Shown here piece after piece: positions 10,904-22,696 of a stretch of DNA of 64,000 nt. The stretch lies in assembly GCF_002775205.1 (NCBI RefSeq), contig NC_036447.1, positions 22,178,501 through 22,242,500 of the forward strand, read 5' to 3'. The first letter of the stretch is position 1. Each line of letters begins with the position of its first letter. The position numbers were made by a program, and so were the translations under genes. A model generated the notes under the pieces. That model did no database searches. It saw nothing but the letters and a program-made list of their open reading frames with translations, and was not told the origin of the DNA. The DNA is from Xiphophorus maculatus. Its lineage: Eukaryota; Chordata; Actinopteri; Cyprinodontiformes; Poeciliidae.

Positions 10904-13424
10904 CTGCAGAGACAGAGACGCAGGTGGGGGAAAGAAGGAGTGATGATGAAAATGTGACAGAAAAAAAAAGCTTGAGACCCCAAATACATTTCACCACAAA
11001 AATCCTAAAAATCATGCACAGACATGAAGCTGATATTCCACACCCTGGCAAACATAATTAGAAACTTTTCCTTAAAGCTTTAATGGGATACTGCAATAAG
11101 TTGAGAGATTTATGGTTTGTGCTTTTTTCAAAATGTATTTATTTTTATTTTAAAAATAATCGGTCAAATAAAGGACAATAAGAGGCCTTGGACGTAGTCT
11201 GGACCAGTTAGGGCGCAGGGTGTAATAACCGAAGCTAAAAGTAGTCTCTTCATCCAGCCAGCGGAAACTCTGGCTTCCCACAAACCCTCAAGTTTAGCTG
11301 CTCACATTTAGCCAACAGAGACAAAAGCAAATAAACACTGTCATAAAAAAATGTTCTCACACATTAAAAAAAAACAACAAACATTCGGAATGTAAAGAAA
11401 TGCTTTGGCCAAGGAGAAGTGATAAAACGTTCGAAATGTAAAGAAATGCTTTGGCCAATGAGAAGTGAGAAATTAAGCTATCTGATTAAAAGCAGAATTT
11501 TAAATATTTCTATTTTGCTCTGCATAATTCTTCCTACCATTTTGAGAAAAGTTGAAGAAAACAAAGTAGACAGCAAAGTGCTGAGGTGGAACTCACCAAT
11601 CTGCTGATCTCACCTTGGAGTCACTGGGAGAAAGAAGGGAGAGGAAACTGGGACTTTGGTCCTGCTTGTCTTTCTGTTCTTCTCTTTTCCCTCCCTCTTT
11701 CTTTTTCTGTCACTCCCTCAAATTTTGCAACTTCATCAATCCCTCCCATTTTTATTCACTTAAGCACTTCTGCCCCTCTCATCTTTGTTGCACGTTTCTG
11801 TTTTCCATTGCAGACTGCTCTTTAAAAGACAATCAGCAAAAAGGAAACTCAACCGTGAAATCTATATGTTAAAAAACTGGAAACAAAATAGTCTGGCCTG
11901 CTTTTTGTTGCTATTATGAGTGTACAATAATTAGAGCACCCCTGGGAAACCTTATCTGCATATGCATAAAGTTTTACACCAACCACCAATGGGCCAGCCG
12001 CATGTGCAACATGAACCTAAATAATAAAAGATTGCAAATTTGGCTTTTGTCCCTTTATTTACTTGTACAGACCTTTACAAAGCCCCTGAGTCTCAATATA
12101 AATGTGAAATGTCACTTTTGAGTTTCTTAACCTTTTAATCGATTACAAACTATTGCATGTATATCCATGGCAATGCATATTACTCACATTTAGGGGTGGC
12201 ATAAGATGTGCTCAGCAGCAACCTGCACTGATGACTACACTGTGCCTGTGTGGCTGAAGCTGAGTTTCATAACATCCTCAGTCGTGGCACCTCCTGAGTT
12301 ACTGCAGAACCTTTCTAAGAATAGAGATGAATTATTTCTCAGTGACTTCTTGGAAACAGAAGATCCTTCATCAGTTAATGTGCTAGATTTCACCTGTAGA
12401 CTTTAATGTGAATAAAGAAAAATATATCTACATTTTGTAGCCCAAAATGCAAATTAGCAAATAACCTGTATTTAATGTAGTAATTAACGTCTGCTCACTG
12501 TAAAGCACACGTCAATGTGATCAGACTTAACCTCCCATCTTCCTTCACATCTTATAGTTGTGTTTGTGTTGTATACTTTAATGCTGCTTCTAAAGACAAA
12601 GACAAGTTGAAGATGTCCAGGAAAAGCAGAAATATTGAAGCTAGACGGCTCCCTCTAGTGGAGAGAAATATTTCTGGCGCAGTCTTCAGAAGACTTCAGT
12701 ACAGCTCGATTTAAACATGGGATTTACTCATTTTGTTGAAGTTTGTCAAATTGTACAACACAAAAGTTTAAAGTTCCTTAAAGATTGACCGAGTTGTCAG
12801 TTTTATATTTAACATATATTATTATTTTGAGTCAAGATAGGTTTCAAATTTGCAATATTCCCCAGAATCTGAAATGTTTGGATCTATAGCATTAAGTGCT
12901 ATGGATGCATCCAAAGCTTTTTGGAATGTAGGGTCATTGATCATGTTTGTGGAAAGATTCATATCCAAGTTATAACCTTAACTAGAATTAACACTATGAT
13001 AGGCAACCATTTGCATTCACATTTACATCTAGACATTAAAATAATCAGTTTCTAAATTGGAACTAAATAGATGATAATCCTCGGCGTGGAATATTAAAGG
13101 CAGCAAAACTACAAGCTCTTTTGATATTTTATGTAAAAAGTTAACTTTGAAGGTGAGAAACAAACCGGAGAGACGAGGAGCCAGCAGCAGGAAGCAGCAG
13201 CCTGAGAAATTTTGACTGAAAATAAAAAAATTAATAAATGAATCCTGGAGGCTGTTGCCAATCTCAAAGTTCTGCTGCACAGATTGTGTTTATGTTTTCT
13301 GGTCAATTACAGCTTAGGAAAAGTTTTCAGGTAAGTAACAGATGTAACTTTCTAACTGGAAGTTTTGAAACTAACGTCTTACAGCTAGCTTGCTAACCTA
13401 TGAAAGAGTGACTGGTTCAATAAA
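10904..13424. other. Spacer between LOXL exon 1 and tektin-4
   Basis: No coding gene is supported. A purine-rich minus-strand stretch ending at about 11,615 in CTCCAAG|GTGAGATC could be a non-coding first exon of the LOXL-like gene (good donor, right distance), but only the donor supports it. A segment of about 46 bp (GTAAAGAAATGCTTTGGCCA) is tandemly duplicated at about 11,391 and 11,437. The region 10,765-11,438 is missing from units 2 and 3, replaced by the LINE. Confidence 0.35.
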
Positions 13425-13560
13425 GCACCTTGCAAAGGTACTCACTCCAAATCAACCTTTTCACAGCGTGTCAAGTTACAAACAAGCAAAATTTTATTGT
13501 AATGTGATTTTATTTCATAGAACAGTTCAAAATAGTGAAGTGGAAGAAAAAATATATTTT
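13425..13560 (+). repeat. Tc1-like element terminus
   Basis: CTTGCAAAGGTACTCACTCC, then CACAGCGTGTCAAGTTACAA and AATAGTGAAGTGGAAG, follow the order of a widespread fish Tc1-type repeat end. Copies lie at about 35,219-35,350 and 57,565-57,696 at the same place in units 2 and 3, so the insertion predates the duplication. Confidence 0.5.
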
Positions 13561-13841
13561 ATTTGAAGACTTTAGCCATTTGTTAGAGAGCAATAATGAG
13601 CAACAGCATCAAGAAGACTAAAGGCTCCCACATACTCAGGCATACTTCATTCCGTTCAAATTACTCAAGAGCACCTTTGTCCACTCAAAGAGGACGAAGG
13701 TCAATTTTTACAACTTAGTACACATATTCTGTGTCAAACATCCTCCTCCTTTGTTGATGCCATGGCTGAAATTGTGAGAAATTAATACTATGATACTATT
13801 CAAACTGTCAAGCAGAACAATCCCAAGTTATGAAGTCAAGT

Positions 13842-16221
13842 TCAGTATCCTGAAAGTACTGAGAGAGTTGGATATCGTTTACGGTGAATCATGCACTTTT
13901 CCCTCTCAATAAACAGTGAATTGGTTTTACAGTTTATGTCCTTCTCAAGAGCCATCCTTGACTCCTCCAGATGGGACAGGGAGCTCCTGGCTTCACTCAG
14001 CTTCTGCTTCAGAGACTCCAAGGAGGCATCAATCTGCCTCACTTCTCCTTCCAAACTGCAGACACAGTTCATACATGAGGACATGGACACATGACATAAT
14101 AATGACGTTTCTGTTTGTGTGCATCTACCTGAGCTGGGGTTGGTCCCTGCAGAGCTCCATGTTTGGTCTGAGAGAGCGAAGGTAGAGTCTGGACTGAGCC
14201 ACCCTCAGTGGAGCCTCTTTGTTGTGGATGGCCCGCTGTAGGACCTCAATGTTCTTCTCCTGGACACCAATTTGCTCCAAAGTCTACAGGAACAATTAAA
14301 CAGTCAATCACATTTCACCTGTCAGTCTGTTTCTTCTGTCTGTCAGCTCATCCACCTGAGCTAGCGTCATCTCCAGCTGGGTCTTGGCCTCAATAAGGTC
14401 CTCACAGTGCAGGCTGAAGGCTCGCTCCACGCTGGCGCATTGGACCCTCAGATCCTCAGTGGTGTCCTGCAGCATTTGCTCCACAAGCATTCTGACAAAC
14501 AAAAACACAGCCACTGAGTTCTCAGCAGTCAAAGAAAATCACTCTGGCAACAAAGCGTACCATTGTGACTCTGACCTGAGACTCTTGGTAGCATGATCCT
14601 CCTGCAGGGCTATTGACAGGTTGTCTTGAGTAAACTTTGTCCATGATGAGGGGGTAGAAACGCTGCAGTAAACGAGGGAACCTTTTGTGTAAAAGTTGAA
14701 CACAGCTCTGATGTTTCTAAAGAGTCAGACTCACTGCTCCTGCATGGTAGCAGAACTGGGGTGCTGCTGTGTGTCTGGACTCATGTTATGGTTTCTTCCA
14801 CAGGCGTCATCAAAGCTGTAGGCCTGACACTTATCAGACCAGTCCATCTCTAATGTTTGTTGGGCATCTTGGTTCCTCCTGGCCCACAGAAACCATCAAC
14901 TCGTAGGAATGCTGTTTTCTAAAGTGAGAGGCTTCAAACCAACTGGATCCCTGATTATAAGGGAGCCAGTCACCAGTTTTACACTTACTTGATCTGAGTG
15001 CCAACCTGAGCTGCAGTTTTCTTCAGAAGAGCCTGAATGCTCCTGATCAAGTCCACTTCCTACAAAACACGCAGAGCCACATGTTCAACCTGCTGTGCCT
15101 GTCTTACTGTGAGATTCATTATGTGGAGATTTTCAGCTTACCTATTAACCCTTTACACAGTCTGCCTGAAGATCTTGAAACTTTCTAGATGTATTTCTTT
15201 CTGCGCCTCCTTTTCATTTTTGAGACTGTCCATGTTGTTCTCTGTTCTCCTCTCTCTAATTAATTGATTGATTGATTGATTGAGAGCCGTGGATGGCCAT
15301 TAGCTGCTGTAATTGGTCTAGCCCAGAATCCTTAATGACTAATGGGCCGATCTATCAGTTTTGTGTATCATATCATCACTAGAAAAAAACCCTCATCCGT
15401 CTCAAAATCAACATTGGCCCAGTGGGAAGTGCCTGTATGCCAGACAGCCATCTTGATTTGAACAGGTACAACCCATGCTATATTGGTAAAATAATTTGGG
15501 AAAACAACCTCAGTCTCCCATTCCTCACTTCTAACATCCGCCATGGCACCTCGCCATGAATATTGCAAAGGGTCAATATTCATAGTAAACTTAAAGTAGT
15601 AAAGAAAGTATCATAATCCATGATCTCATTACTGTTAACTAGGCAAAATGTTAAATATAAACCCAAACAGTAATGTAAGAATGCATTGCTGACCTTCAGC
15701 AGCTCCTCCTCCACCGTGTCTCTGACCAGCTCTGCTCCCAGTCTTCTTGCTCTGCAGGTCAAATTATCGGTGGCGATGGCATAAGGAGTCTCTGTGGCAT
15801 CCAGCGCCCTCTCCAGTCGCTTCTTCACCATCAGCAGTGACTTCGTGTCGGCCTGCAGTAGCTCGATGTGCCGCTGCAGCTCAGACTTCCAGGAGTGGAT
15901 CTCCTGGAGTCTCTCTCCAAGAAGACGCGTTCCTGTGGCCTGGGTCTTCAAAGCTCCAGCCTCAGTGTCCTGGCTCAAGGTTCTGGACTCATGCTGGATG
16001 TTCTGGGCGTCTCTGCGGTTGGTACCGGCCTGTTCAAGGATGGTTTGGTAATTGGAGAACCATTCAGCAGGAGTGTATTTAGCAGAGCGAAACCCAGCAG
16101 TGGCTGAGCCCGAGGATGCCTGCGGCACTTCCTGCTCTAAAGGCGGACTTTTCTGGTGGACTCCTTGGGCTGCAGCTCTGCTGTCATAATGCGGCCGAGA
16201 CACAATGATTTCTGAACTCAT
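13842..16221 (-). CDS. tekt4: Tektin-4, copy 1
   Basis: Seven exons join in frame: 15,694-16,221; 14,989-15,059; 14,735-14,878; 14,576-14,662; 14,356-14,491; 14,129-14,283; 13,842-14,055. They total 1,335 nt, 444 residues, close to the roughly 435 of human TEKT4. Tektins are coiled-coil filament proteins of the ciliary and sperm-flagellar doublet lumen. Family marks are YTPAEWFSNY, HSWKSELQRHIELL, LERALDATETP, EMDWSDK, the tektin signature RPNMELCRD in exon 6 (about 14,150) and the C-terminal ALEKDINCKTNSLFIEREKC. All splice sites are GT-AG and no stop interrupts the frame. The gene is divergent from the small open frame at 16,898. GTTGCC/GGCAAC half-sites lie 94-175 bp upstream. Two near-identical copies follow in units 2 and 3. 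Confidence 0.95.
15257..15284. repeat. TTGA tetranucleotide microsatellite in tekt4 intron 1
   Basis: About six ATTG/TTGA units in a row. Units 2 and 3 carry one variant repeat (ATCG) at the same place (about 37,253-37,280 and 59,599-59,626). Confidence 0.7.
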
Positions 16222-16314
16222 TTTCTGACAGTACAGTTAAAAGAAAAATCAACCAGCAGGACAATCGGTGCAGGAGTGAAAGCAACCCTTTAGAAACCAG
16301 AGAGTTAGTTTGCT

Positions 16315-16396
16315 GTTGCCTATAGTTACACGTTTGCAGGAGGAGATCGAGTGACAGATAAGACGAGAGGAGTGGATGGCAACTTCCAGAGGCAAC
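16315..16396 (-). promoter_or_regulatory. Possible RFX/X-box half-sites upstream of tekt4
   Basis: GTTGCC at 16,315-16,320 and GGCAAC at 16,378-16,383 and 16,391-16,396 are half-sites of the X-box bound by RFX factors that drive ciliary genes such as tektins. No full palindromic X-box is formed, so this is suggestive only. All three half-sites are kept in units 2 and 3. Confidence 0.25.
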
Positions 16397-16673
16397 AAAA
16401 TGATGAAACAATTTGAATTTACACCTTTGGGAAAATCAGCAATTTCACACAATTTTTATTTTATAATGATATCTTATTAATGTTCCTGTTATTTTTTGTT
16501 TTCAAAACTTATATGCAGTAAATATTGTCTTCTATATTTTTCCGCGATGTTATTATTAAGTGGTCAGACTGGGATCATTTGTGCCAATGAGATAAGTGAG
16601 ATAGCCAATAACTCTTAAACTCTTGGAAAAGCTAAAAGTTACATCCCATTAAAACCGTGACATCTCATTTCTT

Positions 16674-16689
16674 CCAGTAGGGGTCGCTG
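16674..16689 (+). promoter_or_regulatory. CTCF-like motif
   Basis: CCAGTAGGGGTCGCTG matches the vertebrate CTCF core with one mismatch. It lies between the divergent tekt4 and small-ORF starts and is unchanged at 38,657-38,672 and 61,003-61,018. Function is inferred from motif only. Confidence 0.3.
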
Positions 16690-16897
16690 CCATTTAAACA
16701 GGAAGGAAATTACGTGTCTGTAACTGTGACCCACGAGTTAGGTTTAAAGCAAGTGTCTCTTATCAGACTTCTCTCCCTGTGTTAGTTTGTTGATAGGAAA
16801 ACCCCAGTGATTGAGAGCTACAGCAAGTCAGATTTAAGATCAAAGCTTAGCTCTAACAGCTTAAGGAAGTTTTAAAGAAACTTTTTAAACAACAGAT

Positions 16898-17056
16898 ATG
16901 TGGAGACAGCAAGACAAAGCGAAGCAGCAGGCGGCAGAAGCGGCTGTGGGACAGATTCCTGGAGCAGATAACAAAGACCACCGGCCTTTACATGACAATT
17001 ATGGACGACCCAAAACACTGGAGGCTGGTTTCAACTCTAAAGTTGTGTTGCACTGA
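16898..17056 (+). CDS. Small open frame divergent from tekt4, unknown
   Basis: A 52-residue frame begins MWRQQDKAKQQAAEAAVGQI and continues with LHDNYGRPKTLEAGFNSKVV. It begins about 680 bp upstream of the tekt4 start on the opposite strand. A donor-like CAG|GTTTGT follows at about 17,060, so it may be a first coding exon. In units 2 and 3 one extra base (CCACCTGG for CCACCGG) shifts the frame and stops it after 32 residues. In unit 1 the last codon before the donor is TGA where units 2 and 3 have AGA, so each copy carries one defect. It is composition-biased and matches no family I know. It may be an exon of the zinc-finger relic downstream. Confidence 0.3.
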   Translation: MWRQQDKAKQQAAEAAVGQIPGADNKDHRPLHDNYGRPKTLEAGFNSKVVLH

Positions 17057-17498
17057 TCAGGTTTGTATTTTTTCATGTCGACCTGACTTAGAAGTTGTTG
17101 TGAAAAAAAAGTATATTGTCCACAGCAGGAGTCCTCAGACCAGGACTCAAGGCTTTAAGTTGCTGACATCTGTCCTCAAGGCCTGGATTTGAAAATCATT
17201 TCTCTATTTATAGCTTTGCTAACTAAAGCCGTAGAGTCGGCTCACAAATACACTTTTAAAAAATGTCTATACTCCAGCTTTTAGTTTATGTATTCATTTT
17301 CAGTCAACTTAATACATGAACTCTCACCTTGTCCCGCCATTCATAGCTTTTGCTTTCATGTTAGCGACGGGATTGGACACCTTTGTTTGTCACACACAGA
17401 AACGTATCTACCAGCCATGTACCGCCCCAATGCCCTTTGTTTGTTGAGACTGGGATTATATGAAATTAATTTTCCGGTTCGTTTCTGGTTTTTGATAG

Positions 17499-17990
17499 TC
17501 CACACAGGGGGGAAGCGTCACTCTTGTGGAATGTGTGGGAAACAATTTACACAAACTGGATCTTTACACAGACACATTTTGATACACACAGGACATAAGA
17601 TTTTTAGAGGAAATCTAAAAATGGACAAATCTTTAGAGAAAAAGTTCATTTAAACAACCACTTAAGAATCCACACTGATGACAAACCATCCTGTTGTAAT
17701 CTTTGTGGACAAGCATTTCATAAGAAATGTGTTTTTAAAATACAAGAGAGTTCACACAGAAGAGAAACCTTTCTGTGTTCTCTTTGACAACACTTTACTC
17801 CAAAGACAAAGTTAAAGAATCACATGAGAAATCACCAGGTTGGAAACCCTTTTGTTGTGATCTTTGGAATAAACAATTTACTTGTAAAGTATCTTTGAAC
17901 AAGCACATGAGCTCGCACACCAGTGAACCATATTGTTGTGATGTTTGTGGACAAATATTTAATGAAAAGACCATATTATACCACATTTGA
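17499..17990 (+). pseudogene. C2H2 zinc-finger gene relic, copy 1
   Basis: After a plausible acceptor (TTTTTGATAG) the frame reads [20 protein letters not shown] with the finger spacing C-x2-C-x12-H-x3-H. The frame stops at 17,653. Fingers continue in other frames: LRIHTDDKPSCCNLCGQAFH near 17,665-17,725 and KPFCCDLWNKQFT, then CDVCGQIF up to 17,990, so at least two frameshifts break the array. HTG(D/E)KP-type linkers place it among DNA-binding C2H2 proteins. No intact gene can be read, so it is a decayed gene or a terminal exon of one whose 5' exons are lost. Confidence 0.75.
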
Positions 17991-17999
17991 GAAAAAAAA

Positions 18000-18548
18000 A
18001 AGTATTCCCATAAACATTCAACAACTGAGTTAAAAATAACCAGATGTATAGTTTAATACTATTTTTTTAAATGTATTTTTAAAAATTCATCTAATACTTG
18101 ATAATTTTAAACAATTTCTTTAACTGCTTTTAGAATGGAATTTGCATTCTTCCTCAGTTGTACAGTCCCATTTCTTTCTTAGACTGAATGTTTAAAACGT
18201 ATTTTTCCATTAGAGTTTCAGTTCAGATTATGTTTGTATATTGGAATTGGTGTACACTATATTACTGTTTAAATTGTAGCAACTATTTGCTTAAAAGTGC
18301 CAAGTGTCATGCGTTTAGACTTTGCATGCCAGATTTCAATGCTCAAGATTCTAAGTATCAATGCTGAAAGAACATTTTGATTAAATGCACAGGATTGGTG
18401 AAAAGATTGGTTTATTGCAGCTTATATATTCATTACAATAACATTGAAATTACAGCATTTGTGAATATTGAATAGCTCACGTTCAGATAACGTTATTTAA
18501 TAAATATTAAAAACATGTCTAAATGAAAACACACCAGCATTTGGTTGC
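18000..18548. other. Spacer downstream of receptor gene A
   Basis: AT-rich sequence between the convergent zinc-finger relic and gene A. On the minus strand AATAAA motifs at 18,549-18,554 and 18,411-18,416 are candidate polyadenylation signals for gene A, about 63 and 200 bp after its stop. Confidence 0.4.
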
Positions 18549-18616
18549 TTTATTGAGCTGTTACATAAGATGGCAGAAACTCTGGTCACGTGTTTCCTAA
18601 TTTCTGCAGGTCTCCT

Positions 18617-21600
18617 TTAAAGGACGTTGTTGTAGATATCATTGTCATGACTTAACATGTTTGGAGTGGAAGAGTTCATGTAAACAGCATCTTCTTGTAA
18701 CTCATAGATCTAAAGAAATAAAAGAAATAAGATTTTATTTGCAGGCAGAAAAAAAATATTTTAGAGCTGAAGTTCTGTTTACTCACATCATTGATTCTCA
18801 TCTCCACATTATTATCAGCAGAGTACAACACGTTTGCATTGATTCCATCCACTGAAAACACAAAGTAAACATGATGTGATTCTGTGGAGGATTTATGTGT
18901 TAGTGTATAATCTGTATAAATGTACCTTGCTTGATCCTTGATTTGTATTTTAAAACCAGCAAAAGGACAAATGTCAGGATCAGAAGCAGAGCGAAGACCG
19001 CAGGCAGAATGTAGAATAAAGGAACATCTGAAAACAAGGAAATGGAGAAGTTAACTGGTTCACAGAAATCCTCCCTAGAAACAACACGAGAAAATGAGAA
19101 CCTGAGTTTCTTATTTTAAATGTTGTGGAAAAACTGTAATCACTTGCAGTTCAACTCGATACACGTGTTCCTGTTTTCTCTTTCTCTCTCCACCACATTT
19201 ACTTTGTTTTCTTAACTCTTATTTATAATAAACTTATTTGAGTTCAGCCCAATAATTCTCAGTGTCATTTAAGGATACATTCACACAACGAGCAAATGTG
19301 ACCCAAAGCCTCAGACCTATTTCTGACATTTTCCTGGCAGTCTGAATGGCAATATTTCGATCGTTTCATCTTCAAATAAAAATCCAGTTTGTGCCACTTC
19401 CATATGTGGAACGAAATCGAATATGTAACAGTTATGTGGCTTTTTACCCAACTTTTGTGCTACTGATGTGAGATATGCACCAGAAGAAGGTAAAACTGGA
19501 CTTGAACAATGGTTGAACATTATAATTATGAAAATATGAAAAACGTCTGTGACACTGAGGCACATCACATCACAGTCCCACCACTCCTGGTTCTGACTAC
19601 AATCCAAACAGACCTCTCTGCAGAGGTTGCAGTCAATTCACCACAAAAGGCCATTGCTGTTAGTTGTGCTTTCTTTTTCTTTTTTCTCTTGTGTTCTTGT
19701 CATGATAGATACTGTCACAAGATACTTTTAATTTGATCCGTAAATAGCTACATCTACTCTTACTTCCATAAACAGTTTACTGCTGAGTGATGTCAACGTT
19801 CTTCTATGATTGTGGGTTGCTTTTGGGTTGTAAACCGTTTGCACAGAAGTCTGATTGCGGTTCGATTTAATTAGAAGTATGAACGACCACGCAAAAAAAG
19901 CCCGTCCACTACTGATGAAACTAAATCCTACATTGAGGAGCTGAAATGACCTTCAGTTTAATAATGCAGAGATTCACTTTGTGTCATAAGAGCAGCTTAG
20001 AGCAGTTAGACCAGAACATATGGAGATTTGGAATAACAGGAATGAAAAGAGTGAGCAAAAACACAAGTAATAAATAAAGAGAAACTAAGAGTTTACCAGG
20101 TTTATGTGATGGTGGCTGTGATGTCAAATGTTCAGCAGAGCTGGTTGGAGCCACAGAGCTGGTTTGATTTGGAGAGACTGTCAGAGAAAATACAAAACAT
20201 AATGTGGTAAAAAACCTTAACCTAGATTTTGTGTTGCTTTTTATTTTTCTATCTCTCTCTGTGTTGGTCTCACCGACTGCCAGCTGTATCTTTGTGAATC
20301 TCAGCTGAGAGTCTGAACCACAGTAGTATGTTCCTGCATCAGCTGCTTCCAGTTCAGTGATGATCACAGAGAAACAGATGGAGGAGACATTGAGCAGCTT
20401 GAACTTTGTTTGTTTCTCCATCATGTCTGTACAGTTGTTGTGTTGGTCTCCTTTACAGAGGAACTTCTTGTTATCATGTTGTTGTCCTGAATTAGGACAC
20501 TGCAGAGTTACTGGACGTCCCTCGATGCCACTGATGTTGTACGACTCCAGACAGAACAATTTTGCTGGAGAAGGAAATTTTAATGACTGTTGTATTAATA
20601 AACTTCTTAAGATTCAATATCAAATTAGCAAAGGCAGAATGATCTCTCACCTTTGACCTTCAGTTCAACAGCAGAGAAAACATCAAATCCTGAGATTCTC
20701 TGGACTCCACAAAGATACGACCCAGAATCCTTCAGGGTCAGACTGGAAATGGTCACTGTGAATATTCTTGACTTCCTGTCATCAGAGAGTCTGAATCGTC
20801 CATTTTGTGTGTTGCTAGAGGTGATCACTGCCTGCTGTCGACATGTGGAGGGCCGGTTTCCTCTGCAGAGGAACTTCAGCTTGTTGACAGACTGAGAGTC
20901 GTACGGACAGCTGATGGTCACTGAACCTTCCTCAATACTTTGGATTTTATTCACTGTGTCGCAGCATCTGTCTGACATGAGGTTAATAAAACAATGTAAA
21001 GTGAAAGAAAAACTAGAAATAAATCTAAAACATAAAAGAAAGTTGTGCTTTTTTGATAGAGATTTATATTTAACATTATAGTACAATTGTCTTGTATTAA
21101 CTTGTCTGCATTGATGTCTAAACATGTATTTATTTTCAACATAGAAGACGATCCAGATCTGCAAGTACATGATAATTCAACTAGCAAAATTAGAAAATTC
21201 ATTTAGCTTCTAATAACAGCTAAATTTAAGACCACACATTGATTAAAAGTGTGTATTATTAACATGGTTAGACTTTGATGCTTCATTTAATTCATTTTAA
21301 TTTGCTGTGAAATCTATAGTGAAATATAGAAACATGAACTTATTATTTACCTTCTTTTATGTGCAGTTTTACTTCACTGTAGGTATCTATTCCCCACCTA
21401 GTGACTCCACACCAGTATTTCCCAGCATCATGTGATTGAAGACCAGAGATGGTCACTGTGACGATTCTGATCTTTTTATCATCAGTGATGGAATATTTGC
21501 CTTTATTTTTCTGTTTTGTTGTAATGAGAACGTCACTGGAGCCACAGTCATTCTTACAAAGGTATTTTTTGCTGTCCTCATATCTCTCATCATAGTGGCA

Positions 21601-22696
21601 TGAAACATTTACACCTCTTCCCTCATATCCAAACAATTGGATCAAACCTTCAGCACTGATCACAAAACTCAAAGCTGCTGCAGACAGAAAACAACATCAG
21701 TTTAGTTTTCATGCTTCAACATTTGAACAATAAATATTTTTTTTTACAAGTTTTGTAAAACTACTTTTTCAAATAAAAAGCGTAATTAGTTTGTATGAGA
21801 TCAGACGATCACATTTCAGTCACAACACAAACAGGAAGTTCTACTGAGTATTTAAGTAAATGCTATATAATTTAAAAACACATTTAATTTTAATGAAATA
21901 AATTTCATCATAAGATTAAAGCAAACTGTTGTAGATCATATATTATGTCTTACTGCAGACGACGATGTGTTGATGGCTCCACATCTCTTTGTTCTTCTAA
22001 ACCAGAGCTAAACTGAGGCAGAAGTTATTTTAAAATGAGACATTTAGAGGAAACGTCAGAGCTATTAAGGATCCGGACATTCAGAAAGTTTAACAGCTTT
22101 TGAACTTGTCAACTTAATTCACAAGTGTGAAACGTCTTGTTTCTGCATTGGTCAAGTGATAACTCTGCAACCGAGTCGCTCAAAGGCTTTTCTCACAAAT
22201 ACAGGAAATAGATTTTTTTCACCACAACAAAGTTTGGGTGGATTATTGAGGGACACTCAGTTTTCAGGTTTTAATCTCAGCTGTGCAGATCTTCATGTTT
22301 GAACTTGAGAGAAACAGGAGAGAACAAAAATATAATTCAATGCCACTAACTTTAATTTTAAATTATTGTCATTTGCAAAAAATAGAATGAAATTCTTAGT
22401 CTGACTCCTCAGCAAACAGTAGATATACGTATAAATAGAAAAGGTCATGTGTATAAAAGACAATGGATAGATTGTAAATGTATTTATTTAAAAGCAAATT
22501 GAAAAACAAAAGTCGTATGTCAGCCACGGAGGGCGCCATCATGTCTATTTGATTTTATTCTAAATTTTTATTATGTTGATGACAAAATCTACTCCTGCTT
22601 TTAAAGCCAATGGAAACTGTTTAACTTATATTTGAAAACAAATAAATATTAAAACTTACCAGACAAGATGAACAACACGATCTGGAAGCTCCACAT
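18617..22696 (-). CDS. CD300/pIgR-like receptor A1, three Ig domains, tyrosine tail
   Basis: Eight exons join in frame: leader 22,660-22,696; Ig1 21,351-21,677; Ig2 20,651-20,971; Ig3 20,274-20,564; stalk 20,097-20,177; membrane 18,926-19,027; tail 18,787-18,851 and 18,617-18,709. They total 1,317 nt, 438 residues, and all Ig exons are phase 1-1. The leader MWSFQIVLFILS runs into the first residues of Ig1 to make a signal peptide of about 21 residues. Each V-type domain has the B- and F-strand Cys (VNVSCHY...GKYWCG; VTISCPY...GSYLCG; VTLQCPN...GTYYCG) and an extra C/C' Cys pair (KKYLCKNDC, KFLCRGNRPSTC, KFLCKGDQHNNC), the mark of CD300/CMRF35-like and pIgR-like proteins. A Ser/Thr/Pro stalk and the membrane segment LFYILPAVFALLLILTFVLL follow. 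The tail holds IYELQ, VYMNS and IYNNV, none a strict ITIM; YMN and YNN fit a Grb2-type YxN motif. It is probably a leukocyte surface receptor; the ligand is unknown. Confidence 0.85.
19260..19990. repeat. Possible interspersed repeat in gene A membrane-side intron
   Basis: GGATACATTCACACAACGAG at about 19,273 resembles the opening of short non-autonomous DNA elements, but no matching end was found. Units 2 and 3 carry it at 41,240 and 63,607. Unit 2 has about 310 extra bases at 41,930-42,240 that unit 1 lacks. Confidence 0.25.
21954..21984 (-). other. Alternative leader exon of gene A1
   Basis: ATG at 21,984 opens MWSHQHIVVC and ends at a GTAAGA donor in the same phase (1) as the leader at 22,660-22,696. 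Spliced to Ig1 it would still give a hydrophobic start through ALSFVISA. In gene B the equivalent exon is the only leader found, so gene A may have two alternative first exons, or this one may be a relic of a duplicated promoter. Confidence 0.5.

Noticed and set aside
11586-11872. Plus-strand open frame (also at 33,450 and 55,796) considered as a gene
   Set aside because: Low-complexity pyrimidine-rich translation; more likely complementary to a non-coding LOXL 5' exon.
15368-15583. 71-codon minus-strand open frame in tekt4 intron 1
   Set aside because: Open in all three copies, but copies are too recent for that to mean constraint; no homology, and tekt4 exons join in phase without it.
15747-16107. 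Plus-strand open frames opposite tekt4 exon 1
   Set aside because: Antisense shadows of a GC-rich exon; the sense strand has full tektin homology.
19317-19607. 96-codon minus-strand open frame in gene A intron
   Set aside because: Not needed for exon joining of gene A (phases already close), disrupted in unit 2, and repeat-like.
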